Shown: positions 11,578-23,783, numbered from the stretch's first letter. The stretch is DNA of 64,000 nucleotides from Clytia hemisphaerica (GCA_902728285.1 CACVBU010001117.1:1274591-1338590), one strand, 5' to 3'. Numbers and translations: made by a program. Notes: generated by a model from the sequence alone, not told the origin.

Positions 11578-13275
11578 AGTGCCTTCCCACAAACCAAATT
11601 TTTTCTTTGTTTTATGGTCAGTTACACTTTGAAGCGTTTGTCGAAAGTTATCGCAATACGATGGAGGGTGACGTCGATACCGTGCGGAGTGGATAAAGGA
11701 TAAAGGCGGGAAAACACGGAACTCTAAAATGAAGACTGGAATGGACAATCGAGAAGGATTTCTTCATGGAGAGGTTATGCGTCGATGTCAAATCTAGTCT
11801 TAGTTTTAGAAATCGGTGCATAAAATCAATAGAAAAAGAATCCTCGGGATCGGAATGAAGTTTTGATGAGCTAAAATTGATTGTTTGAAATTATTTTGAT
11901 ATACTACACCCCTTTATAACGAAAGAAGCAGAAAAAGTTTCAAAAGTCTTCAAGCAGCTCCAATTTTAATTGTATAGTCAACAGCCTCCTAATTTAGAAA
12001 GGTAATCCCTATTTTTCAAAAGGTTTTCTTCCCTGCAGAAAAAAAACTTAAATCTAGAAAACTCTGAACAACACCCCGTCTTTGAAACAGGGATGTAAAA
12101 TAATGAGGATTCCAAGACTAGTATTTGATGGAAAAAAAGTCGATCTCGTTTAATTTTAAGATTCAGAGGTACATTGATAGAAAAATATCTTTGTTACATC
12201 ATTATATAGTACTAAGACTAAGTTCTAAAGTTGTGAATAAGAATGCAAAATCTTAATGTAAATATAAAGAAAAGTTAGATAAAATAACAAAATTTAAAAG
12301 GAGATTCCTTCCACAATTCAAAGCAAAACCTCCAATTTTTACTGGCTATCTAATTCTAGTTTCCAAAGTTGAGAAATTTGAAAGTTTTTAATCTAAAGAG
12401 CTCAGGAATTCAAAATGAATTAGCAGCCTTAACTCTGATTATACAGGACAAAACTCTTCACATAAAAATTTAGAAACATTTTGTCATTGTATCAACTGCA
12501 GCGCATAAATTTAGAGCAAAATCATAAAAAATAGTATATATTTTCGACAATTTTCAAGATCTGTCAATATCACTGGTGCAGAGAGAGAGCTGCAGAAAGT
12601 CATTTCCATGCCCAGCAACATTCATTAAATTCTTCAGAATCGAATACAATCACGTTTCACTTTACTTTCAATCATATGTCAATTAACTTTCCACCATTTT
12701 ATTCCTGGAAAATTTTCAAACAAGCGATCAGAGACCACATTTTTCATTCACCATGTTTACAGTTAATCTCTGAGATTCTTCAATCCTGTTATGGAAATAA
12801 CCCAACAACTCTGCTGTTGTTGATGCAATAATAAAATTTCCATCTTCTTTCCCCTCCTTCCACAGATTCAGCTTATACTGCTTCTTTATTCGATTCGTTT
12901 CTTTTCAAAAAATTTCCATCACTTTTCAAAACAAAAAAAAATTCTCTCAAACAATTTTCAATATTCGAATCCCAAAATTCGAAAGTTCGAAAATCTATTT
13001 GAACTTTACCGCTCGAAGCAATGCAATGACTTCTTAAAAATCAGAAAAAAGCACATGCAATGGAGTGCAACTTGTCCAAAGTCACGGCAAAATACGCCGC
13101 GCCGGAGAGAAATTCTTGGACGGACTTTCCCGTCCAAGAACATTCGATTCCACGGCAAAAAGTAACAGACGTTAAATCGCGATAAAAAAGCGGTTTTCGT
13201 CTAACAGGCTAGCTGCTTTCGGGTGAATAAACTTCTTTCGATTTCAAGCTTTCGAAAAATTTAAAGTGGTCCAAA
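11578..13275. other. AT-rich intergenic DNA, no gene seen
   Basis: No supported reading frame. A perfect short hairpin (TTCTTGGACGG / CCGTCCAAGAA) lies near 13112-13140, close to a CG-containing patch (CGCCGCGCCGG). Confidence 0.4.
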
Positions 13276-14866
13276 GGTATATTCTCAAAAAAAAGAGTTG
13301 ATTTTCTAAACAGGGACGTTATACTTCATTTTCCTTGGGAAATACAGTGAACATACGTCATTTTCCTTGAGAAATACAGTGGACATACTTATTTTCTATG
13401 GAAAATACAGGGAACATGGTAAGTTTCAGGCTATAATTTTTTGGGTGCTGGTAGGCATTATGGATGGAAAGATCCATGTCAAATTTCAAGCTCATACCTT
13501 TCCTGGTTAGCTCACAAGTCGGCTATTACAAGAATACTAACCTAATGGTATATTCTAAAAAAAAGAGTTGATTTTCTAAACAGGGACGTTATACTTCATT
13601 TTCCTTGGGAAATACAGTGAACATACGTCATTTTCCTTGAGAAATACAGTGGACATACTTATTTTCTATGGAAAATACAGGGAACATGCTAAGTTTCAGG
13701 CTATAATTCTTTGGATGCTGGCAGGCATTATGGATGGAAAGATCCATGTCAAATTTCAAGCTCATACCTTTCCTGGTTAGCTCACAAGTCGGCTATTACA
13801 AGAATACTAACCTAATGGTATATTCTAAAAAAAAGAGTTGATTTTCTAAACAGGGACGTTAAACTTCATTTTCCTTGGAAAATACAGTGAACATACGTCA
13901 TTTTCTTTCAGAAATACAGTGGACATACTTATTTTCTATGGAAAATACAGGGAACATGCTAAGTTTCAGGCTATAAATTTTTGGGTGCTGGCAGTCATTA
14001 TGAATAGAAAGATCCATGTCAAATTTCAAGCTCATAACTTTCCTGGTTAGCTCACAAGTCGGCTATTCTGCCGTTTTAGAGCCAAAGGAGGTATGTAACA
14101 ATTTTTGAATATTCTGGATCTGGAATAAATCAAGAAAAACGTGTCAGCATGTTCAATTTTGACCATTTAGTAACAATTTTTACACTAAATATAAAGAATC
14201 TAGCAAAGAATCGATTTTCATAAAATTTATTCAGATCTTATTGAAAGTATTTTGATTAATTCATTTTTTGTTCAAAAATGTGTTACTTACATCTTTTTAA
14301 GCAAAATTTTGGAAAATCTTTGTTACTTACAGCTTTTTATTTAAACAGATTTTGTAACTTACCTCCAATTTTTCACTTCCAAAACATTTTTTCATCATTT
14401 AAAATGAGAAATTTATGAATTTTTGTAACATACCTCTTCTGGCAAGTCTGAAATAGGCATTTTCAATGAAAATTAGTAACACCATCTGATAGAGCAGGTC
14501 AAAAAACCATGATTTTTGAAAAAAAAGATTTTTTGAAAATTTGTAACTTACCTCCTTTGGCTCTGAAACGGCAGTATTACAAGAATACTAACCTAAAGGT
14601 ATATTCTAAAAAAAAGAGTTGATTTTCTAAACAGGGACGTTATACTTCATTTTCCTTGGGAAATACAGTGAACATACGTCATTTTCCTAGAGAAATACAG
14701 TGGACATACTTATTTTCTATGGAAAATACAGTGAACATGCTAAAGCTTCAGGCTATAATTTTTTGGGTGCTGGCAGGCATTATGGATGGAAAGATCCATG
14801 TCAAATTTCAAGCTTATACCTTTCCTGGTTAGCTCACAAGTCGGCTATTACAAGAATACTAACCTC
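13276..14866 (+). repeat. 270-bp satellite array, four units, interrupted
   Basis: Units start GGTATATTCT at 13276, 13547, 13817 and 14598. Spacing is 271 and 270 bp for the intact units, and the third is lengthened by the inserted element at 14068-14574. Each unit contains three diverged ~32-bp subrepeats of the form ATTTTCCTTG.GAAATACAGT plus GAACATAC. Units differ by only a few bases, so the array is recent or homogenised. It lies between the two protease genes. Confidence 0.9.
14068..14574. mobile_element. 507-bp TIR element with TATT target duplication
   Basis: Terminal inverted repeats CTGCCGTTTTAGAGCCAAAG and its near complement ...CTTTGGCTCTGAAACGGCAG run about 36 bp and continue into GAGGTA(T/A)GT.AC. 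The flanks repeat TATT (14064-14067 and 14575-14578), and removing one copy plus the element restores the satellite unit. It is non-coding. Four-base duplications occur in several superfamilies, so I leave it unassigned. Confidence 0.85.
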
Positions 14867-16287
14867 AGTAACTTAAGTAGATTCTTTTATGGAGCCATGT
14901 TTTCGTTTTAAAGCAAAAAATAAAGCATTTTTGAACGTTTGTTCAGCCAAATCAGGTCAGATCGTCATTTAGAGCAAAACGTAATGAGTGTGGAATAAAT
15001 TACCAGTTATAGATTTTGTCAGATTATCAGGTTCTAGGTCCCTAGAATGTGGAGATTATCGGTACGAGGACTCTGATTTTCAAAATTCCGAAGAAGTTTG
15101 CCGTGATTTTTCAGGGTATGGTAAAAATGTAATTTTCAATTACTTCAGAGTAATTTTTAAAAATCGGGGAAATCCAAAATTAATTTTTTTAGCAAATGCT
15201 TTTCAGTTTCCTAAAAGAACCCCATTCTTTGGGTCAATAAAGCCCTATGTGTACAATTTGGGAAATGTTTGATTTTAGATCCCTCAAAATCCCGCCATAT
15301 CCTGCGTAAGATCCCTCAAAATCGGAATCGGGATAATTCCTGTTAGGGAAGGAGTAGAGCTTTTTGGCTTTTAGGATGAAAACAATAGAATTTCAACGTA
15401 AGAACCGTGTAAGAACCCATGCGCAAAGTGATGAGCAAAAACCGAAAATGTCCTTTGTACTTATAAATAGCTATTGTATTCTAACAAAGGCTTTAGAAAA
15501 AAGTTGCCTGAGTTTACATTGCTTATTTTATCCTAAATATTCAAAAAATTACGGTTTAAATGATATATTTGACATAAAAAATTAATTTGTATTGGAAAAG
15601 TGTCAATTTTTATGACACCTGACTGTCAGAAATGTCATAAGCTCAAGGTGTGAAAATTTTTAAGTGTCAATTTTTTTCATTTTGAAGATAAATAAAAGTT
15701 AGGAATTTACAGAAAGCTTCATGGCAAAAGCTCTATTATTTCAGGAGCTATTACCAATAATTTGACCTCCGAACAGAAACAACCCCCCCCCCCCTATGCG
15801 TACGAGAATTTTTTATCAAACCGACAATGCGCACAGAGTATAATACGAAGCGATAAACGTAAGATACACTCTGGTACAGAGTACTGTCCCCTTTCAAGCA
15901 AATTCTACTTTAATATGTTACTTTGCTTTTGAAAGGTTATGTATACAGGTTCTCAAATTTTATTTCAATTTTTGGAACAACTTTGTTGTTCAGGTTCGTA
16001 ATCAATTTGGTAATAAAAAAGTTCTTTTCTTTCAAATTTCATTAATATTTGCTCAATTTGCGATTAAATTTTCATTAAAATTCAAATTAATTTGACCCTA
16101 TTGACATAGGGTTTAACCAAAGAGAAGGCTGTTCTAACAATTTACATCGGCAAACTGAAGTTATTTTTCAAGTTATTGCAAAACGCAACATATAAATACA
16201 TAGAGCAGTTATCAATTAGATGTTAAGTTAAATCAGCCAACAAGTTAAATCAGCTGGATTGCGTAAAATTACCATGATTTGGAACGG
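14867..16287. other. Intergenic region upstream of protease 2
   Basis: A poly-C tract lies near 15783. The frames at 14988-15272 and 15364-15585 are AT-rich, lack recognisable motifs and have no splice or promoter context. No gene is supported before the TATA box of protease 2. Confidence 0.4.
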
Positions 16288-16295
16288 TATAAAAA
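16288..16295 (+). promoter_or_regulatory. TATA box of protease 2
   Basis: TATAAAAA starts 85 bp upstream of the start codon at 16373, which predicts a transcript start near 16318 and a 5' leader of about 55 bases. Confidence 0.65.
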
Positions 16296-16372
16296 CGAAG
16301 GAAATGCATGATTTTCATACATTTTATCAAAGAATTGAAAGAAGTTAACCAGGCGAAACAGAAGAAGAAAAA

Positions 16373-19300
16373 ATGTTGCGTTTAGTTGCTGCCTTAGGAT
16401 GCCTTATCGTCGTTGCATGTAAGTTCGAATTATTTTATCGACTAGATATTCGATGATAATTCCCAAGTTTAAAGACAACCCTGTTCACTCATCTACATCT
16501 CATGAATATTTCGCTAGAGAATAAATAAAATTTCCATTTGGAGTATTGCATACCTTCATCAATTAAAAACAAGAAGCCCAGAGGGCATGAAGGCCCAGCG
16601 AATAAAAGTATGAGCTGAACAAGACTTGAGTAGCAGAGGGGATTTGAACCTGGAGTCGCTTATACAAGCCATAGACGCCTTAGACCATTCGGCTATCTCT
16701 TATTTACAACAATAAGAAATAATTCATAATATTTAAATCTTATATACAGAGATGTTTTTTTCCTAACACGTGAACAACTGAACTGTTCACATGATAGAGA
16801 AATGTAAAAACAACTTTTTTTTAAAAGAACATCTTCCTAAAGAGAAGAAGGTTTGTTACGGTTTGTTACATTGTTTTTCTTAAAACACACTACATCTGTT
16901 ATGTTCTTATAGTTATAGTTTTAATAGTTAATTGTATTTTCTCCTTTTATGTTTTTAACCAATAAAGACGATTTCAATTGTTTTTTATTCTGTCAATCAT
17001 GTTCTAACAGCCAATCAAATCCTTCACAATCTGAATTAGCCTGTGCTTGAAAACGCCATATATGAAAACGCGTATCGCCTAGTAAATTGTTACACACTGA
17101 CACCGGGCAGAATGCTAATGAAAGGCCCAGTACGCTAAAGCTAGCTGGGCCAAATATACATTTATAGACTGATCAATACTCAAGAGGCATGTGGGTCCAC
17201 AGTATACGTTTTTAGGAAAGTGTTTTAAGGGGTTCCACGAAACTTAAAGAGAGGAAGATACGTTAATGTTGCATTTAAGTTTTTCATACAGTTGAATTTT
17301 TTGTCAGATCTTTCACTTCATAGTTTGTCAAGTTAAGAATCCTTTGACACTTTGACAGTCAAATTCATTACTGTTGTAGCTCCTGATATAAATCAACGAA
17401 CATGCACCCAACACTAAGAAAAGTCACGATTTTGTGCAAAATAAACAAACTTAATAAAACCTTAGCAAGTACTGGGGGTGCTAAAAAGATCCCTATCTTT
17501 GTGAAGGTCTTTGTCAAGCTCTAATACATTGAAAGGTAAAACAGATGGTTGTTTCGGCCAATGACAATTAACGAAGAATAACTTTTCAACTACCCTTTAG
17601 ATGCATGCTCCGACGGACATAGTAGTTGTTCTGCTTGGGCAAGCTACTGTCAAACAAACAGATACGTCAAGGATAATTGTAAGAAAACTTGTGGTACTTG
17701 TCCTGGCGGAAACGGTGGCTCAAATGGACAATGTGGAATCTCAAAAGTCTCACAAAGTCGTGTTGTCAATGGTGTTGAAGCCAAACCTGGAGCTTGGCCA
17801 TGGATCGTATCTCTTCAAAGCTCAAGTGGATTCCATTTCTGCGGTGCCACTATTTTGACACCAAACTGGGTAAATTTTATAGTCTTACTTTTATACCATT
17901 GTTGAAAACAAATGTTGAAACAGTGCTTGATACACTGGATAGAGCTTTGATACATATATTTTCATTTGCTAAAATTTAAAATCCATATATTACTGTCAGT
18001 TTCACGCCTTGTGCGATCATCAGATATATAACCTGATAACAGCTGTTCATAATTTTTTTACGTGCACGGTAAACCTCTAAAGGTACTTGAAAATTATACA
18101 TCTGAGGAAAATAGTCCTCCCGCGGAAAATTTTAAAACAAGAATCTTGCTGTGCGCCAGAAAGTCAAAAACTGATACGGCGCCCTATTCATAAACACAAT
18201 CACACAATTTTGTTGTTATTCCCAGTCCTTTTAGACGAACGCGGCCCTTACGATTTCGAGATTGCATATTCGTCAGATTGTATGTTTTCACCCATCCCTT
18301 TAGAGCTTCAGCGTGGTGGGCAGAAAACAACCACAATCTGATCTCAGGTTACAGATATACTATTCTACAAATTTTGTCTCGTAAGATGTATACACTAGTG
18401 AGGTTAAGTATACCAAGATAATCACGACGACGGACGAAAATGTAACAGGCTAGTGAAAATACGAAATTTTATTGGTTGAAACTCACCAGCCTGTTACATT
18501 TTCGTCCGTCGTCGTGATTATAGCGATTTACTTAACCTCACTACTATGCTAGAATGTGCAAACCGTTACGAATGAAAGAATTTTAATAAAATGCTCTTGG
18601 GAAAAAAAATTGATAGTAAAAACAATAGTTTAAGACATTAAAAATTAGTCCGGTGGGACGACTTTTGTAATTGTTCAAGATTATACATGATTTCCACTTT
18701 CCAAGTAAGGATTCGGAGTCACCGGGTTGCCATATACTTTATACATACGAACAGATGAGTCCTAATAAGAGACCTAATGGCCACTAAAGTACAATGACAA
18801 GTTAGGATGTTAGTTGGAAACTAATTCTCCTTATGTATGTGACATAGGTTTTCGCAGGTGAAATTAGCCTCCAAGATGAACGTCGAGTACTCCCACACAG
18901 TGCTGTAATCTCGGACCGGAAGAAAAATCCTTCAACGAATTTAGTTTCAGATTGGAGTTGTCACACCTACTTTTCTCTCTATATTTGAATTTTTTTCTTG
19001 ATAGCATAACAAGACTTTCTCATTATCTTAAGGTTTTGACTGCAAGCCATTGTGTCTCTGGAAAACAAAACAACCCTGGGTATTTCAGAATGGTTGCTGG
19101 TGCACACAACAAAAATGTCGGTGAAGGTACTCAACAGAAAGTTGGAGCAAAACGAGTCATCATGCACCCAAACTACAATTCTCGAACCCTTTTTGCTGAT
19201 GTTGCTTTGATTGAATTATCAACTCCATTCAGATTGAATGACCGTGTTGTCAAAGCTTGTATGCCACAACAAGGAGTCTATCCACCAGCTGGAGGAAGAA

Positions 19301-20888
19301 GCAAATGTTTCATTGCTGGTAAGCACATCTTTTTGCACATTATAAAGACATTTGCATGAGACAAGTTAATTTGATATTTTTTAGTGTTTATAAAAGCTCC
19401 ATTCTTACACAGAAACTGTATAATCCTGGTCTGGAAGATCATTGATTAAACCTTTTGTTAGCTTTCCTTGGTTAATATCAAAAGATAAAAATCGATTTGC
19501 TAGGTTTTTGATCACGTTACCAAGCTCTCCTCTTGGGATTGGTTTAAAGTTTAATCACATGATCGAAAAGTGAGCATAACAATCTAATCTCTCAACGCAA
19601 GTTCAAGTAAGAAACAATGAAAAGAAACAAAAGGCTTCCAGACTGGGTTTTTTTTATTCGGACTATGAGTCATTTGAAAGCATATCTTACACTATGACAG
19701 AAAATCAGGATTCAGAGCGCATTCAGTGATCACAAAGTTACCCATAGCAATCATTCATGAAAAGGCTGTACCCCTATCATCAAATCACAAATAAGAAACG
19801 CGAAAGAATTTCACTGAAAGAGATTTATTTCAAAAATAAATGTGCATATCTCTCTACATAGAATTAGTAAACGATTAAGCTAACGTTAGAGGATTGAAAA
19901 TTTATTAATGACTGGGTAGGTAATTACTGTTACACACTTGGAATTTCTATTGAAGAAAACCTATTTCATTAATATAGTCCCAGAGAAGTTGTAAGAACTA
20001 GACGTATAGTATGACATACATGGTATCGAGTTCGAACATGATTCCGAGTAGAAGGTTGTTGTGTGTGTTTAAGAAAATGTAAGAAAATAATACCATCACA
20101 ATAATTGTTTTTACAACAGTAATTATGATAAAAAAGAATTATAACTTTCTTTACAATTTTGTTAATGACGTTAAAGTTATTGAGAATTGTTTTTTGTACA
20201 AGTTATTCATAAAAGATGTCTCATGACAATTGATATGACACAGAGAGAAACTTTGATAAACATGTTGCAAATTTAGTGAAACACGCACAAGAACATTTCT
20301 TTCTATAGAAGTGGTACGACTCTATACTTTTTTAGGACACCTTTTAGTCTGTTTTAGTTTAACATGAAGATGCGTCCTCTCAATCTTCGATTATTTAAAA
20401 AGTGTAATTTAATTGTTTACAATTCTTATAGTACGTCGTTACAGGTTGAACTTAGAGAAGGCTAAATAAACTAAGATGTTTTATTCATTTATAGTAGATT
20501 GTAATAAAATACCAGTAAACACGCAAACTAATAACTTATCGATTATACTCTCTTTCAAGGATGGGGAACCACAAGTCACCCAGGAAGCTCGCCGAGTCGT
20601 CTCCAACAAGCTGAACTTCCAGTTGTCCAGTCTCCACACAGAGGTTGTCATAACAACAGAGAAGTTGTTTGCGTGGGTAAAGGATTTACTAGTCGACCCG
20701 ATGGCTCTCAACAACCTAATGCATGCCGTGGTGATTCTGGTGGCCCATTGATGTGCAGGAAATCTGATGGTTCATGGCAAGTTGATGGCGTTGCTAGTTA
20801 TGTTTACACTTATTGTAAATACTACACAGCTTACGCTCCAGTCAACAAATACTTGCCTTGGATCAAACAATACGTTCGTGATTTGTAA
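16373..20888 (+). CDS. Secreted ShKT-domain elastase-like serine protease (protease 2)
   Basis: Four exons join in frame: 16373-16418, 17601-17869, 19033-19318 and 20560-20888, phases 1-0-1, giving 309 aa. Residues 1-15 form the signal peptide. Residues 18-49 are a complete ShKT domain with cysteines at 18, 25, 32, 42, 46 and 49, followed by a Gly/Asn/Pro linker. Activation is expected after Arg69. The triad is His111, Asp161 and Ser260, all intact. The S1-pocket pattern matches protease 1 (Asn189, Val216 and Thr226 in chymotrypsin numbering). ShKT domains in enzymes usually act as protein- or matrix-binding modules; channel block is possible for free peptides but is not implied here. The last exon is 329 bp, the same as in protease 1, marking a tandem duplication. 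Introns carry a SINE and two MITEs. Confidence 0.94.
16551..16700 (-). mobile_element. tRNA-derived SINE in intron 1 of protease 2
   Basis: On the minus strand a tRNA-like head (16700-16629) has an A box (TAGCCGAATGG) and a perfect B box (GGTTCAAATCC), but its acceptor and T stems do not pair properly, so it is not a working tRNA. A non-tRNA body containing CTGGGCCTTCATGCCCTC follows and ends in a T-rich tail. Confidence 0.55.
18029..18351. mobile_element. 323-bp hAT-like MITE with 8-bp target duplication
   Basis: The ends TAACCTGATAACAG and ...CTGATCTCAGGTTA are inverted. Both flanks read CAGATATA (18021-18028 and 18352-18359), a perfect 8-bp duplication as made by hAT transposases. A related copy of similar length is at 38899-39227. 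The frame at 18087-18341 lies inside it and is not a gene. It sits in intron 2 of protease 2. Confidence 0.85.
18397..18542. mobile_element. 146-bp foldback MITE in intron 2 of protease 2
   Basis: The arms AGTGAGGTTAAGTA... and ...TACTTAACCTCACT are inverted. A near-perfect inner hairpin (TCACGACGACGGACGAAAAT with its complement) would make a strong stem in RNA. Confidence 0.8.
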
Positions 20889-20897
20889 ATTGTCAAA

Positions 20898-20903
20898 AAT
20901 AAA
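20898..20903 (+). terminator. AATAAA polyadenylation signal of protease 2
   Basis: Canonical hexamer 10 bases after the stop codon. Confidence 0.65.
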
Positions 20904-21035
20904 GAGATGTATCATATCAGTCTTTAAGTAAAATATATTTTAAAGATGTCTCAACTAATGAATATATAAGACCTTGTTATTGGTTATTCTGGTTCAGGGA
21001 CATTTAGGTTTTTCGTCGATCGGGGAGATTTTGCT

Positions 21036-21460
21036 GGGTCACATCCGGGGGGGGGGGGGGTACTAGGGTTGGCGAATGAGGGGTATGTGCGGATGGGACC
21101 TCCGAAAACCAACCCTTATAGAGACTGATTTTTGCGGAAAAGGTGACCCTTAGAGAGACTTTTGAATTTTTTTATAGATTTTTGAAAAAAGTCATATCCT
21201 TAGAGAGACTTTATTACAATTTTTTTTTGATTTTTGAAAACAGTCATACCCTTAGTAGAGAGACTTTATTACAAATTTTTCTCTGGAAATCAAAAAATTT
21301 CCAAATATTCCTGAATTTTCCGACCCTTAGAGAGACTAATTTAAGACTTTCTGATTTTTCCGACCCTTATAGAGACTTTGAAAGGTGAAAAAAACGACCC
21401 TTACTGTTTGCACATACCCATCATTCATTTTTACCTAAGTACACCCCCCCCCGGGGGTCA
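21036..21460. repeat. Foldback repeat with poly-G and poly-C ends
   Basis: The unit begins with a run of 13-14 G followed by TACTAGGG and ends GTACACCCCCCC. Between them the motif (A/T)CCCTTA(G/T)AGAGACT recurs about seven times. The 41859-42196 unit has a similar plan. Its nature is unknown; it looks non-autonomous. Confidence 0.5.
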
Positions 21461-22459
21461 CATAGATATTTTTGATAGAAGATCCATGAAACTTCTCACT
21501 ATTTTGAATACATTTTAAAAACCCTCGTTTTCTGAAATCCGAATGAACGCTTTTCGAACATATTTCTAGTATAGCCACTGCGTATTTAAATTTCATAAGG
21601 GAAGGTAAAGTTGGTAGGCTTTTTGTTTTGATTCCCGAAATTCGGACGACATTCATCAAGTTGAATTAATTTCAATACTCATATCTTTTTTGAGCCCTTT
21701 TGCAAAAATTCTGAAATTTAATGATGAAATCTCCTCATTAGCGAGATTTCAACTTAAAAATAGATCCATTTCCGATACTGAACCAATTTTAGGATTTCAA
21801 AATACTGAAAAAATGGAAAAACGGTCAATTTACAAAACACGGCAATGTCTTACACCTCAGTTCTTTTGCCATTTGTTCCTATTAACCCAACCTGAGAGTG
21901 TTTGGAATTCAAACAAAGTCCATTGCGTTGAGAGTCTATAATCGAAACTTTATAAATGTTATATAGAAAGAGTGTTAGCCTTCTCCAGATGATGAATAAA
22001 TGTGTACAGAGTTTATCGTTCCAGTTCTACTTTTGTTTTAATGAAGATTTAGCATCCGCATCAATAAAAGCGAAAAAGCCGTGAAGTTTTGTGATCAGTA
22101 CATTTAATGCTCGACCTATTCGTCAATTAACGAAATAACAAACATACATCCATAAGCTTTGGTGGTAATTTTCGTAACAAATTTGTGATCAATGTAAGCA
22201 GTACCAGTGCAATTACCAAAACATGCGTTCTCTCTAAAATTAGTAAAACATACATCACTTTTTTTCCGTTTTGATGATAGTAAGGCCAATGAAGTAAAAG
22301 ACCGAAGGGCTACCATAAAAATCACATGTCGAATTCATATTCCGACCTGTGCCGATTAATCACGATTCTATTCAGCAGGTAATTAGCGTAGATAAAAGTA
22401 AAAGCATTTCTATTATTTCTATTCCATTGAAGTAACATTACCATAATTAATTTCAGTAA

Positions 22460-22611
22460 TAGACGATATCGGATTTAGATAAATGCAATGCATTCTGGTT
22501 TCTAGGGACTCTCAAAGGAATTATAATAGACCAATTATAATAGATTATAATTCCTTTGAGAGTCCCTAGAAACCAGAATGCATTGCATTTATCTAAATCC
22601 GATATCGTCTA
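22460..22611. mobile_element. 152-bp TA-flanked palindromic MITE, copy 2
   Basis: It is nearly identical to 4911-5062 and the same length. It is inserted at a TA inside the 22311-23145 element; the uninterrupted sister sequence near 30875-30895 (AGTAATTACTGTTATAC) shows the empty site. Confidence 0.88.
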
Positions 22612-22808
22612 TTGTTATACACTTGGGAATCATGTAGAAGATTTCTTTTGAAAGAAAATCATTTCAATTACACTTAGAGGTTTCTGGGGAATTCGTCAAT
22701 AGTAAGCATGCATACTGATACAGCCTACTAGACATTAATATGGTAACATTTGATCTTAATCTTTGATTTTTTATATACAGTGATTATATTGACACATGTG
22801 CGATAAAA

Positions 22809-23072
22809 ACGCCCCCTTCTCATAGACCCGATAGTAATAACGGACTGAGACTCGATGGGGATTGATATCCCCATATTTTTTACAGCTGGGGATTTTAATG
22901 CTTTTGTTTTTAAGTCAGAAAATTCAGTAAGAATGGGAAAAATAGTAAATATTTTGCAGCGATGATTGATTTTATTCAATTATTTTCAGTGGGGACAAAA
23001 ACTGAAAGATGATTTTCCACCAGAGACGATATTTTGACCAAATTTTCCAGTGGGTCTGTGAGAAGGGGATGT
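22809..23072. mobile_element. 264-bp TIR element (ACGCCCC...GGGGATGT)
   Basis: The ends ACGCCCCCTTCTCATAGACC and GGGTCTGTGAGAAGGGGATG are inverted. The interior matches 2554-3533 without the 676-bp palindrome. It is inserted in the 9-bp-TSD element that spans 22311-23145, whose other copies are uninterrupted at this place. Confidence 0.75.
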
Positions 23073-23783
23073 TTAAAGATTTTACACTTGGTCGTCAAAG
23101 GTTGATATTTTTTTAAAGAAAACTCGACCTCTGATACTTAGGATACAAAAGGGCTAGTAGCGAATCTCATACTTAGGATTTGAAGCTTCTAAATCCTACC
23201 AAAGTTGCACACTCCTTTGCAGCCCGCATCACTTTTATACAAATATCGGATTGAAATTCAAATTTGCCACTGGATTAAGAAAAAAATACCACTCGATCGA
23301 AAACCGAGAAACCACTAAATTCAATCCGTCGACAAAATTAACGGCGTATATCTTAATGCTTCACTTTTTCATGCTTGAGAAAGGTTAAAGATTCGCTTCT
23401 AGCCCATCGGGGATTTTACTTCATTGAGCAAAGCTTCGGTTTTTCATCAAAATAAAAATGTGATAAACCATTAATATGTAATGTAATTGCCGCAATAAGT
23501 TTAAAGGACTGAAGGTACTAAAGTCTGTCTCAAAATAATTTGCAGCTGAGACGAAAATGGCTGTAACTTTTGATAGAATCTGAATCAAGTTGTGAAATTG
23601 TGCTTGTTGAAAAGATATTTGTTAGTGGAATATTATAAAATGAAAATTGATAAAAAAGAAAATGAAACTGAAAAATGAAGAAGAAAAAAATCAACTTCTT
23701 GCAGAATTGTGGTATACTTACCATTTTCACAGGAGTGATTCTTCAATCTTAGATTATCATAACTGTGAAAAAAATTTAAAAAA

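Larger units (their letters stand above)
22311..23145 (-). mobile_element. TACC-ended TIR element, 9-bp TSD family (old copy)
   Basis: It matches the element at 40494-41014 in inverted orientation: the left end TACCATAAAAATCACA and right end CTCTGATACTTAGGATA correspond to the family ends. The flanking 9-mers CCGAAGGGC and CAAAAGGGC agree at 7 of 9 bases, a decayed duplication. Two other elements (22460-22611 and 22809-23072) have landed inside it. Confidence 0.7.

Noticed and set aside
13276-14866. Regular repeats considered as a CRISPR array
   Set aside because: Units are 270 bp and adjacent without unique spacers, in a eukaryotic context; it is a satellite.
16629-16700. Functional tRNA gene on the minus strand
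   Set aside because: A and B boxes are good, but acceptor and T stems do not pair and the anticodon stem cannot be drawn; a SINE head fits better.
17601-17858. Frame starting at the first ATG of protease 2 exon 2
   Set aside because: It is out of phase with the ShKT and protease domains; the correct frame is set by the phase-1 junction from exon 1.
18087-18341. 84-aa frame, related to 39049-39276
   Set aside because: Both lie inside copies of the hAT-like MITE and are not conserved as protein.
20476-20751. Alternative frame across protease 2 exon 4
   Set aside because: The exon-4 frame that carries GDSGGP is offset by one base; this one has no domain content.
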